64,000 nt of DNA from Certhia americana (lineage: Eukaryota > Chordata > Aves > Passeriformes > Certhiidae), in contig JAGMWU010000045.1 in NCBI GenBank assembly GCA_018697195.1, positions 1 through 64,000 of the forward strand, given 5' to 3'. Made by a program: the position numbers and the translations under genes. Each line of letters starts with the position of its first letter. Position 1 is the stretch's first letter. Under the pieces are notes generated by a model. That model was not told the origin of the DNA, did not search any database, and worked only from the letters and a program-made list of their open reading frames with translations. Below are positions 37,101 to 50,000 of the stretch, in pieces.

Positions 37101-40100
37101 ACTAAGGGAAGAACTCAAACCAGGATAAAAATCCGCAGCTAGGAAGCTGGGTCTATAATACAAGAACCAGGCTGTAATGAGAGTTGTGCTGGCTGCAGCC
37201 AGGCTGCTAAGCCACACCTGAGTGAGCCAAACAAAACCTGACCTGGGTACACCCATGTGGCACTTCAGGGACAACACTTCAGGAAAAGTCATTCCTGTGT
37301 TCAGGCTACTCTGAGAAATTCTGCACTCACCTGTTGTAGGATGGAGCTCTTCCCCGAGTCTGCTGTGGCAGGGGAGTGCATTTTCTTCAGTGACTTCTCT
37401 CTTTAAAGCCTCTGACTAGACTCACTTCTCATGTAGAATCACTCCCAGTGAATTAGGTTTCAGCCTTTGGATAGAGACTGAGTGGGGAAATGGCCCTTTT
37501 GACATTCAGATTCATCTGACCTCTAACTGATATGCACAGAGTAAATAAACTTCATTTACATAAAAGTACACGATGATTTCTGCTCTAATGAAGGATTAAC
37601 TATCAATGCCATGAAAGGCATCTGGCAGCAGTAATCCATGAGCCTTCCTTCTTAAGGGCCTGGTCTACTTACAGAAATAACTTCTGTTCCAGCTGGCAGG
37701 ACACTGACAGATCAACAAATGGATTAACACAGTCCCAAAGGCTCACAGATTCAGCCCGGTGCCCCAGTGACCAGGTTGTCCTTTTCCCCAGTACTTAGTT
37801 GCTGTCATAGTTATGCTGTGTAGGCCTGAATTGCCATGTGAATATTCCAATAATCAGGTACAGGATAGAAGAGCAAAACCTCTTTTCCACAGACACACAG
37901 ATCTTTGCTACTCATTTACTCAAGAATCTTGGAGAAGCTGTGTCATTTTCCTGACCTTCAGATACTCTAAATGGGGACAAATGCTGCTTCTGCCTCACTC
38001 TGCTTATTATTCTGGCATAAAACACTATTTAAATGCTGATAAAATAATTAAAAAGGAGACAACATCCCATGGAAGAGAAAATGAAAATGGCAGCACGATC
38101 TGAGGGGACAGTGTAAGTTAATTCAAAACGATAGTGGAAATATAATGATACAATTAGAGTGGTAAACAAATCTAGAGGTAATGAATCAATTTATTAAACT
38201 AAATGTCACTAGACATTCCTACCATGTAGGCACAATTCTCAGAAGAATGCCTTAAATAAATCTGAGGAACTCAAATATACCAAGATTGCAATTCAAAAAA
38301 CTAATGGCCAAGTCTACCATTCAGGACTGCTAATATGATTTCTGCAGTTTAATAGCTTTTCTCCCTAAAACAGATTTTGCTTGGCCATGTAACTAACCTC
38401 ACAAATCTCTGCTCTTGACCTTCTAGGGCAACTTCCATGACTGTACTAAAATACACACCACACTCCTAGGTCTGGGAGACACATTTATTGCCACAGGGGC
38501 TGGGTCACTGAAAGGTTAATTCTTTCAGTAACTGCTTCTCAGCAGGACTCTGGTATCAAGTCCAACAGCTCTGCTCCAGTAAGCAGTGATGAAATGAAGG
38601 TGTTTATCTGTACATGAATGGGTGGGTAGGAATGGATCCCTGTTCGTGGGGTGAAAACCCAACACACCCATCCAGATGTCAGAACTGAAGGCTTCCAAAG
38701 CAAAGATTGCCATAAATAAGGAAAAGCCTCCTACCACATGATGCTCCTGAAGGCTAAGTCCTCATGAAAAAATTAAACTCTTAGCTAAAATGGGGAATGG
38801 TATTTCCACATTCAGAAGAGAAGCCTTCTTTCCATACAAGGCATAGCCACCTTTTTTTTTTCTTTTTTCTTTTTAATGTGATTATTTCTCCTGACCTCAC
38901 AGGTCTGAAGAAGACATAACCCACAAAACACAAGGTTATAACCTGTGGAGAGAGGCCACAAAAGACTGTGTTTGTGCTAAGGCAGGATCTCAGGAGTGAC
39001 CTCTGGGAACGGGATAATGGAGATGCAAGTTTCAGCTCCAAGGAGGCTTTACTGGACAAGGACACATCTGCAAATGCCAAGGGAGGGGTGGGTGACAGCA
39101 GGACTTAGACACCAGCCTCCAGACACCTAAAGCACCTGGGATTCTCCAACCACTACAGGATGACTCTGGATCAACCCTCCAGATACATAGATGTGAACAG
39201 CCAGCCAACAATAAATTTGCTTGGCTTCATTTACCTCAGGTGTCCTATAAACCCAACCATTTGCAATATTCCTTTCCTTTAACTTTGCTAGTGTGATGTC
39301 GCCCTACGACACGAATAAACACACGTTCACTACAATTTTCTTTGCAGAGAAAGGAGGAAAAAGAGGAGAGTTTATTGTGTGACTTTGATATATATACTAT
39401 TTCTAAGGTAACCAGGAATTGAAAAATAAAGTTGCTACCTCTCTGACCACACTGGTCAAACTAAGAGTTTATCAATTCTCACTTCTTCTAGAAAAGAATG
39501 CAAAACAATCATTGTAAAAACTCTACTACAAAAATATAAACATCAGAAGACTAAGAAAAACATTCAAAAATCAAAACAATAGTGTGCTACTTTTCCCAGG
39601 CTGACAGAAGCATATTGAAATCTGACAACTGCAGCACATGTGGAATAGCTTCATTCACTCTCCAATAACATGACAAAATCCCACATTTCATGAAAGGACT
39701 AAGAGATGCACACAACCCATTCATGCTGCATCAGGAGAGAGAGGAGAGAGGAACCATACTGAAACTGCAGAGGAGTATCTCCTTCCAGCAATCCCCTCCC
39801 AACAGCAGCACAGAAAACCTCCCTTACAGCTCCATAAATCACACCAGCTCAGGAAGAGATATGCTCATCAGGTAAACTGTGCCAGTTATAATTATAAATA
39901 TATATAAAATTTATATAAAAATAATGTGCTACCTCACTGTAAAAGGTACAACACTATCATCTACACACCAGCAAACTGACACCGCACATCCCAATGTGCT
40001 ATGGTCACATTAGCCTCATGAAGTTCCATTAAACCAGTAAATTCAGTATACATATACAAGCCTGCATGAAATATTCCACCTCCCTGTCTGCTGCTGTGGG

Positions 40101-43100
40101 ACAGCTGCAACACAGGCATGTCTGACCAACAGGTCCATTTACTTGCTTTTGCTAAGCTTTAAAATAAGGCTTCAAGCCTATGGAAGCAGCTGCACACTGC
40201 ATCAGTAAAAGCTCTGAACAAGAGTTGGTTTACAAAGCAAATGGAATTTCTCTGGGACAATACCAAACAAAACTGAACCTCCCAGACAGCCTGTCTGTTC
40301 TCAGAGATGGTAACAAAACCACTTCACTTCCCATTAGTATTTAGGCATATAACTGGGCAAAAACCACAACCAGGCACCAAACCTGCTGTGTCAGAGGCAG
40401 GTGACTGTTTTATTTCCCTCAGACACTGCTGCAGGAAGAGCCAGCCCCACACCTTCAGGAGATGGTAATTTTCAGCTGACTTTCATGCATGTGGCCTCTC
40501 TCTAAAGGCACTGAAAAAGAAGTCATAGCACAACATTCCTGCAGAGCACTTTAGAGCCATCCTAGAGCAGGCTGTGCTCACCCACCTCAGTTAATGTGTA
40601 CTGGTATGTGCCAAGAGAGCCCTTTTACTGCTACCCACACTATGCAGAAGACACAGACACGTGTCACCTGTGCTAGCTCAGCCATGAACAGACTCTCTGT
40701 TGTCACCTGTCAGGGTCCCCAGCTGAACTTGGCTCTGTCCAGAAGATGGGCTGCTCCCACCACCTCCCATCATCCATCACAGCACGGCTTACCACAGCTT
40801 CTGCTCTGCACACCTTGCAAACAGCTCATCTTGGCCCTTGCTCATGTCCAATCTGGATGTGCAGTTCTCACAGAGACCCTGGCTGTTTTACACGTGGGAA
40901 CGGAGAAACACTGCTCAAAATGCACTACTACTGTGTGCTGTCTGCAGCTTAGATCATAAGCAACCTTCCAGGCAGCTCCACAGCTTTTTGCTCTGATATC
41001 CACAGAATTCACCTGTAGTGCCTTGCAAAACATGTGCTTCTTTGCAGCTGGCCTCTCCGTTTCTCCCCTCCCTCCAAGAGACAAAGGAGGCTTATCATCA
41101 AAAGAAGACAGACACGGATATCAGCAGCCTACCAAATCTGCTTGAAGCCATGCAAACAACAGCTCTGACCTTGGAGGCAGTCAAAACAAAATCACATCTT
41201 ATCTCATTCCCAGCATGGGTATCTGATTAGTTGGAAGGACACTTAACATGGCGAGACAGAAGTACCTTCACTGCACACAGGAAAATCTTGCCTGCACACA
41301 GAAAAACAACTCAATAGTAAATTCACAAGAGTAAATCTGCAGGAGTTAATTAATGAATGGTGGTGGTCGTATCCTTGAATCAGCTGCCTGCATGCCATCC
41401 CATCCCTAGGATCACTTGCCATTCCAGCCTTAGAATTTAGTGTCTGATTCCAGCTCTGGGCTACCCATATACAATTCCATTAGAGAAGAGTTATGCTTCC
41501 AGGTTACACTTGGGATAAACTGCTAATCCCAATATACAGGGCTAGAAAGAAACTGTCAGGGTGGTGTCATTTGCACCATGAATAGTGGTCAGACATTCTC
41601 TGCAGTAAGAGGGTGAGGTGAAGCACTTCAGCTGAGTGAAATGAGGAACTTCATTTTGGGGTTATGGTATACATCTGGGAACTGAAATGGAGCTGCCATC
41701 TAAAAACATCTTTTTTGGGTATTCTATCGGTGTGCATGCATTTGAGGGTATTTTTTTAAAGGAATGAAAAACTATCCAAAGAAGTTATCCCAGTGCATAT
41801 AGTACCTGGTATAAGCCAAAACCCATAATGTAGAAAGGAGCAAGTTGAGGGAGACTGTGGGACTTGCAGGAGACAACCACTTAAAAAAAACAAATCCTCT
41901 CTGATGAACCACACTGAAATTGTTCCCAGGCCGCATTCAGGGAAGGGAGGAAGAATGCTCAAGTTCTGAAAGAAAACCATGCGTTTTCTCATCTGAGCAA
42001 GTGTAGAGACAGTTTAAAAAAAAAGTAAATGTGTTTTCTATACCCAAACCCACTTCCTCTGTCTTTAGTCCCTGAAATGTTAATTTAAACATAAAGGAGT
42101 TCCTGATCCTGACCATGGACTCCATAAGCAAAAAAATGTTCAGAGAGCTGTTTTTGGAAGAGATACTGGAGAAATAGACAAGTGTCACAGCCAGGTTTTG
42201 GGAACCAGTGATTTATTTGTTCATTTGTGGATGCCAGGACCCAGAAGCTTCATTGCATTAGAAATTTACAAAAGACTCATCAAAACACAGAAAATTAGCT
42301 TAAGAAAATTTCAGATGACAGTGTGATGAATAAGTATATTGCCATCCTGTCCACCTGGTGGTGACATTTGGGTACATTTACTCAAGACATACATTGTCTT
42401 TTCCATATCCTGCACATACACACTGCTGTAGGCAGTACAGTTTTCCCCATGGTTCAGTGCACTGGAAAAAAAAAGGCTGCTATACAAATGTGCAATACAG
42501 CCTTTACTGCACACAATTTCAATAATTCTTCTACCATGTGATCTACAAATGCTCCAAGATAATCATTTATCTTTAATATACTTAATGAAATGAGATATTT
42601 AATGAAAAGGTCTCTGAATATTTCATTGTTTGTGACAACTTAAAAAAGAAGGAGCTCCTTCAACTGCTGATCAAAGTAAGCTCCATGAGTGGTCTGAGGT
42701 TACAGAGTCAAGCAGAATTTACCCCTATCAAGTAAGTACAGATTTTTCACTGGCCTACCACAAGAACAGAAATTTCCTGACACAGCAGTTTTCAAGGCAC
42801 ATATGATGGTTATTGATATAAAAACAGTGCCTTCTGAAAGAACTGCATATTGCATGTGGTCATGGAGCTGTTCTCAGCCTAAATCGTCTGCTGAAAATAT
42901 CGTAAACACATCATACACAAAGAGTCTTGAAATTCAAAGTGAACAATTATTAGATTCATAAAATAGAAACAAAAAGTCTCAAACAACAACAGAAATTCCA
43001 AATAAATCCAAAACATAACTCCTCCATCAGAGAAAAAATGAAATTACAAACTCCTAAAAAGAATGGCAAATCGCCCAAAGTACCAACTCAGCAGTTCTCC

Positions 43101-44000
43101 ACATCTCCCTGGGTGGATAGCAGTGGAGGAATTTCAAGCTCAGTTGCTTAGCAGGAACCTCCATTCCATTCCTAGCTTCAGGATCTAGTTTCAACAGGAA
43201 AGCTGAGCTAGGGAATCAACACAGCTCCTGACTCCCCCCGGCTGGTGGGGTGCACTGGCCACACAACAGGAGGGAGCCGCACTTATCAGGAGCAGCATTA
43301 ATTTCTTCCCCAAGAACAAAAGCCTCAGGTATGTGCCACAGGAAGATAAGCATCTGGCTCCTTATGCACCCGGAATAAATGGCATTTAGACCCCAGTGCT
43401 TCCTGAAGGACAGACTGGAGGACTCCAGCAGGCTGTACCTGCCCAGCAGCAGTGGACTGAAACTTGTTTCTGCGCCCTTAACCAGACCTAGGTCCCTGCA
43501 CTCCCCTTGAATGCACAGCAGGACTGAAACACAGCAGTGGGAGGGCAAAGGAGGCACCTGAGGTTTCCAAAAATCACCATCCAGGTGTGTGAGACGTGGT
43601 AGCAGCACCCACAGCCTCAAAGGAAGAATAAAGGCAGATCCCAAGTGATGTTTATGAAGTCTGTGAACAGCAAATGGGGCACAGAGAACCCACCTGGGTT
43701 GACAGCCACTGAGCTATGTGAAATAACATGGAGCTATTTCAAGGTTAAAAAAATAGAGACAAACATTCACCCAAATCTATCCACACCCCCAGGAAGCAGA
43801 GACTGCAGTGATGCTACACTGCCACGTGGGGAATTTGGGACAGAAATCCCAAAGTATTACACAGAAACAACAGCGATAATCAGTGGGGCACAGACCTCAC
43901 CACCACCACAGGGTCAGTGGCTGCAGTGAGCCTGTGCCCAGTCCCCACACCATGCTCTGCTCACAGAGCCTGCCCAGGGTACTCCTCTTTGATTTGAGGC

Positions 44001-47000
44001 TTGCCAAAAATTTCTCCCAGCTGCTCAAAGAGGTGTCGGGGATTAACCTGCTCCTGAACAAATAAATTCCCTCTCTAACACCCTCATGTGCTAGACTGCA
44101 GGAGCCAGATGCAAGACACACTGTTTTCAGGACATCCATTAAGAGCAATAAGCATAAATTCATTACGTGTCTTACCAACTCCGGGTAGGTGATAGTATTT
44201 TTCCTCATGTACATCAGCCTATAGCAAATTAAATCCCTAATTTCAGTACAGGGATTTGTATTAGCTTCCACCAGCCTTGACTTTAAGCTGCTTATTTCAC
44301 CTCAGACATCACTGTTTCATTGATTAGAACATATAAATAGAAACGTGTTTTTCTGCATCAAGACTTTTTCTGTATTGCATAGGATGACAAATATATTGTG
44401 GGACTACACAAGAAGTAACCAGCCAATTCTAACCTAAATATGAAGTGTAAGTGTGGAGTATTTCCACCGAGAACAGTAGGGTTAAACTTGTCCAAACATA
44501 TTCATAGTAGCCTTTTGCAAGCTGATTTTTAACTTATGATAAAAATGTATACCTCACTCCTGTTTATTTCTCAAACGACTACTGATATCAATGGCAATCA
44601 TGTCATGAAAGAATGCACAACTGAATATACTAGAAAAAAAAAAACATTGCTCAAGAAATCTTTCATTTTCGATTTTATGGAAAACACTGCAGTCCTTCTC
44701 ATTTGGTCTTCATAAAAGATAAACAGATTTTTGGGTTTTAATCATTGTAAAACTGAATTTAATTCTGAGAATGAATCCAGCAGTCAGAGGCAAGACTGCA
44801 GACAGCTCTTGCAGTTCCAAGGTGCACACTGTGTCAGGACCTGCTCCAGAAAACCCTGCTGCTGCTGAAAAGCACCCGTGTACCATCAAGCTTATTCCAG
44901 TGCATGACTCCTGGGAAACCAGGGCTGGAGACCAGACAGCTGATCCATCCCTCATCTTTGCACTGCACAAACTCTGCCTTGTGACCCCTCCACTGTCTCC
45001 TGCTGCCCTGAGAAGCTGGGCAAGCATGTAAGGGCAGAATGAGCCTTGCCAACAGCCCAGCTGTGCTCTGCTGTCCATGTGCCATTTCTGTGTAGGGAAT
45101 TTAGGATACTCAAGTCTTATATTTGATGCTCTGTGCCTCTAAAACTCACACCAACCATGGCGGAGTTTCTTCCATTTCTTAAGTATTAATTATAATATTT
45201 TCTTAAATAACTGTTTGAGTATCTATTCCTGAAACATATTCCAATGTATTTCTTAATTTCTTAAACTGAAATTTGTAATCATTTTAAAAGGACCTTCCAG
45301 GATACTCAGTTGCCCAAGGTTAGACATTTTCATTGCACTTCTCTCTGAACTAATCCCAGCTAACCAAGCTGCATTCATTAACCACAGACAATTACTTAAT
45401 CCACTATTTTCATAACAGGGGCCGGATCCCACACACTGTTGTCATACCACTTATTTCTGTCCTGTGAGAGGAAGAAGGGTGATAAGGCATCAGTACTGAC
45501 CTTAATTGTCAGAGCTACAAAATGTTCAGTTCGCAATTAAACTTCCTTCCCAGTTTGTGTTTTGCTTTGAGTCTAGATCTTATTATAACATATGGAGCCA
45601 TTATGTCCAATGTTATCCATGCTAAATATCCTGCTACAGGGTACTTAGGGCAGAATACCTTACTAATGATAGAAATTACATTTCTATTAAATTTGCTACA
45701 CACCATCTCTCTGCTGGAAATCTGAAACTGAGTGTTCCTCAACGCATGAAAAATCGAATTTAACTATTAATTTATTTAAAAGTAATGTTCTGCTTACTTT
45801 TCCAGTGCCTTGAGGAACACTGCAGTAATGCAGAGGCTCTGCAGAACTCCTGAAGGTCTTACAAAAAGAAGATATGATAATTCAGCAATCCCTCTAGAAA
45901 TCTGAAGTATTTTCAATAACATTATTACTGAACACTAATAAAGGAATCCCTAGCTTGCAATGCAGGTATAGTGGTACTGCTGACAATATTTCATTAAAAA
46001 TTCCTAGAGGGCAGCAGGGATCCAGCTATGAAGACAGCACTAATATCCAAAGCTCTGAAGGGAAGAAAGCAGATTTTTGGCTATCATTTATGAAAAAGGA
46101 GCTTTTCTCTTCTGCTCACTCAGAACCCATTCCTACAGCTACAGATCCAGTCCTCAGTTCATGTAAAGCACATGTTAAAACATACCAAGATGGCATTTCA
46201 AGCTGGAGTATAGCTGTTCCTAGTTGTTCCTAAAACCTGCCAGGTTTTACATCATTAAAGACTTTGCTTCAGTTTTGATTCATGTAATTGTCACACTAAG
46301 CTCTGGTAGAAGGAGCACAACAAAAAAGGCTTTAAACCACACTGTTATGGTTCCCCATGTCTTGATGTGACAGGTATGCTATTACTGCACATAACTGCAA
46401 TATCTATGGAGAATGATACTTCCAACTCAACACACTGTGTCTGTAATTCAACTTGGTAACAAATAACCTTGAGCGTAGAGCGGTATAATTGCTAAAGAAA
46501 AATGAGATGGAATTACAAATTTACTTCACTCTGACATATTCGAGAAAAACACACAGTTGGTAAATTGTGAGATCAAGAGAGGGAAGACTGAGTGCCTGGG
46601 GCTGGAAATGTAATAATGTACTTCGTCTCACAGCTCCCAGCCCAAACTTGCAAGTGGTCTGTGCAAATTAAGCTGGAGTGGACAGGCTACAGAGGCACAG
46701 GTTCCAGGTCACCCAATGGCCATGGTGGCAAAGCAGTTTATCTGCTGCTGACCAGCACAGGTCAGTGCATAGACCACGTGCATCAACTCTTCTTTGGCAC
46801 TACTCACAGGGGCTGAATAGCACAGATTTTACCTGCAAAGCTGAAGTTAATGATAGAGGAAGAAAGGAAAAGACTTTTTCTATGTTCGACATACTGATGA
46901 CAAACATTAACTGGCACCTGCAATTTCTACCAGGTGCTATAAAGCATTTGGATAAATACGTGCAGCCACAAAGATTGTAGATGGGTCTCCAAAACCTACT

Positions 47001-50000
47001 GACTAGGGCACAGAAACCAGGGAAAGAAAGCAACTGGCCTAGAAATATGTGCAAGTGCATGGTTTGGCCTTGTTTGTGACAACGAGGGCCAACAGGAGAC
47101 AGCACTCGTGGTGCTCAGCCCAAAGCTGGCACACAAAGGCACACGAAGGAAGGAGCACTCCATCCTATTAGTCAGCTACAGATGATGTTTCTAATTCGAG
47201 GAGGATTTTAGTCAGAATATAACCCTGCACTACACCCAGCCCCTGGATGGGGGCTCCAAGTGCGATGAAGCTCCATTGGGATCTGTGGTCCTGAACTTGT
47301 CAATATGTGCAAGAATCTGAAAAAACTCTTATTTCCCCTCTTCTCTTGTTCATTTAGCCTCTCATTACAGATTCATAAAAGTGCCTCAGTAAAATGAGGC
47401 TATTACAATCCCAAGCAATTTTGATTTAAGACAACATGAATGAAAAATGAGAATGTAAAATATTTATACAAACAAATGACATTTTACCATTTCCCATGCT
47501 AAAGTGGCAAGAAGAGAATGAAAACACAGTTGACACTGAAATTCCTGCTCCCAGTAGGCAGAAATTAGAGATCAATCATACATGACATAGAATTAAAACC
47601 CAAAAAAAAAGTCAGTTCAGGAATTTAACCATGCCGTGGCTTGCATTTGCAGCTCCAGCCTCATTTCTTTGAGTACATCTTCTCCTACATGTGCAGAAGA
47701 AAAATGTGCAAACAAGTCTCTGTCTTGGCTTCCTCATCCCCACTTCTGCTTCCATCTGAGCTCAGCTTAAAGAAGGCAATTCTGAACATGACATGTCTGT
47801 GTACTGCTGATATGATGGGTGTGGAGATGCTTGGCTGAGGACTGCTGGCCTTAAAAGGCTTGCTTCCAGTTATTCTCATGGTTTAGCAGAAGGCCCCACT
47901 ACGCTGGCTCTTGAACTGATTGTTTTGTACTGCCTTTAACCCCTATGGTACACATTAAATACCTTGACTGCAATAGAAAGCCATTCTTAAGGCACATAGC
48001 TGCTATGGCAACAGCTTTTGTAGGAAGCAGATGTTCCACTCTCTCCATAAACCCAGCAGCTGTAATAGCACCTTGTGGTGTTGGTGATACCCCAGGGAAA
48101 TACTGCAGACACAAGCAAACTAGGCAGCCTGCTACCTGCCACCAGCACTGCTGTTTCACTGGAGACATCCTTCCTAAATAGAGACACCTAAATAAGAACA
48201 AGTTAAATAGCCAAGGCTGCCTCACGCAGGGATTACTTCTAAAGAGTTGCTGAACAACAGCAGCTCCACTCTATTCTCAGCACCTGCAAAAGGCATTAGC
48301 AACCATCACAACCAGCACAGTGAAAAGGCACGGAGAGGTGCTGAACAACTGGCTGCCGCAGACATGGATTATTAACAAACACAGGCTTTTCAGGTTGCTG
48401 AGCACCCCTGGCATATTTTGATAAGAGAGCAGAAAGGCAGCCACTTCTTTTCATGACTCCTTGCAGGGGAGCCAGCCTCACGCTGGCACAGCCATAGCAG
48501 CATAGACAACAACAGAGCATCGAGCCAGATAAAATCACAGACAAAGAAATGCAGAAACTACCCGAGTAAAGCATTTTCATTAGTGACTGCCCTGCACCAG
48601 AAAGCAGCACCTGAGCCCCATCCCCTAGAAATACTTTGGTAGAGCTGAGATGTGAGTCCGTGCTACTTTTCACATAACATTTGCTTGTAAGCCAAGCGTT
48701 ATGATCACCCAGGGAAGAGAATACAAGACTTAACTTTCTGCTCTCAGGGTGACAACTACCTCCCCATTGCTCTGGCACACAGCTATTTTTTGTAATGCCC
48801 ATGTGGAGCTCCCCTTTACGAGAGGCCTTCCTAACTCTAATGATAACAAAAGCCCATTATGAGAAGGTGAAGACGCTAGCTGGTAACAGATGCCAAGTTG
48901 CTAATGATCCCACAAAGATGAAATCAGAGCCAGGGCTTAACCAGCTAACAGCCTCAGCAAATGCCATTGGGCCTGGCTCTCTTGGAGCAACAGGAGGGGA
49001 TGCACCAGAAACAGCCACAGCTTTGCCTCAATGGCAGAAGCCTTTTTGTGCCAGCAAAGATGCCCAGCCAGCCTTACACCCACCCGGATAGCTGTTCATT
49101 CCCTCTGGGGCTGCAAAGATTAAAAGAACACATCAGATACCTGCTGTCCTTGAAACACTGCTGCTTCATTTTCATTAAACTATTGACTTATTTCAGAAGA
49201 AGAGTCAGGAAACCAACCTCTGCTAACCTAAGAAATACATGAAAGAAGAGAAAACAAATGGCTCCAACCCAAGCAAAGCCCTCTGCTCTACTGATTATAT
49301 TTAGCTGCATGAACATGCCATTTCCCTCATCCTCCCTCCAGCCTGCTACCAACAGCCTGCCCCAGGATCTGTGAATTAACCCTCCACAGGATGATGCGAC
49401 CTGTGACACACGAGAGAATTACGCTTTTGTTTTCTGCAATGCCTTGGCAGGCCAGCCAAGAAAACATAACATGTTCCCTTGAACGAGACTGTGAGATAGA
49501 AGAGCAAACACAGTCACTGAGACTCCTCTAACATCCTGCCTAGAAAAGCAATATAAGGGGAGAGGCCCTGAGGATCTGTGTCCCTCACACACACACATTC
49601 GCATGGCAAGGAGAGGAGAGGAGAAGGAAAACACAGTTCAGGCAGCTACAGAAATCAGATCTGCTTCTAATTGAACCTGTTCTTAACTGGGGAAGAGATT
49701 GAGAATGTGGAGTCAGTATTTCCTTAACTCACCCCACACCTAGGGAAGGGATTCAGTCTGCTCTGTGTCTCTGGGCACGAGGAGGGACCTCAGCCTTCAT
49801 TGCTGTTGTTTATGAAAATCTCTCTCAACAAAACCCTTTGATCCCCACGTACATCTTTTTATTTGTATATCCATCACAGGATGTGGCCCAAAGACAACAC
49901 ACATTTTCATATCATCAGGTTTTTGCTGTCAAGTGTATAACTCAGTTAAAAAAGGAAAAGGCACACATGTGAGAGTATTTTCAGCAGTTTACTGTAGACT

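Larger units (their letters stand above)
24570..44000. other. Non-coding DNA upstream of the PH exon, first part
   Basis: This is presumably intron of the long ARHGAP24 transcript. I searched the minus-strand frames for the start of the PH domain (family motifs such as GWLRKQGG, WFVLKGDQLYYF and a GKFLFEV-like end) and saw none. The stretch contains the 40-base A-run, small duplications at 33018 and 34087, and possible LTR-like pieces near 32083 and 38900-39330. No open frame has a recognisable protein. Confidence 0.65.

Noticed and set aside
43216..43644. 142-codon minus-strand open frame
   Set aside because: No family resemblance and no plausible gene structure; treated as chance.
48296..48802. 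168-codon minus-strand open frame, the longest in the window
   Set aside because: It begins with a true ATG but has no recognisable domain and is Cys/Ser/Leu-rich, typical of chance frames. No splice or promoter context supports a gene.
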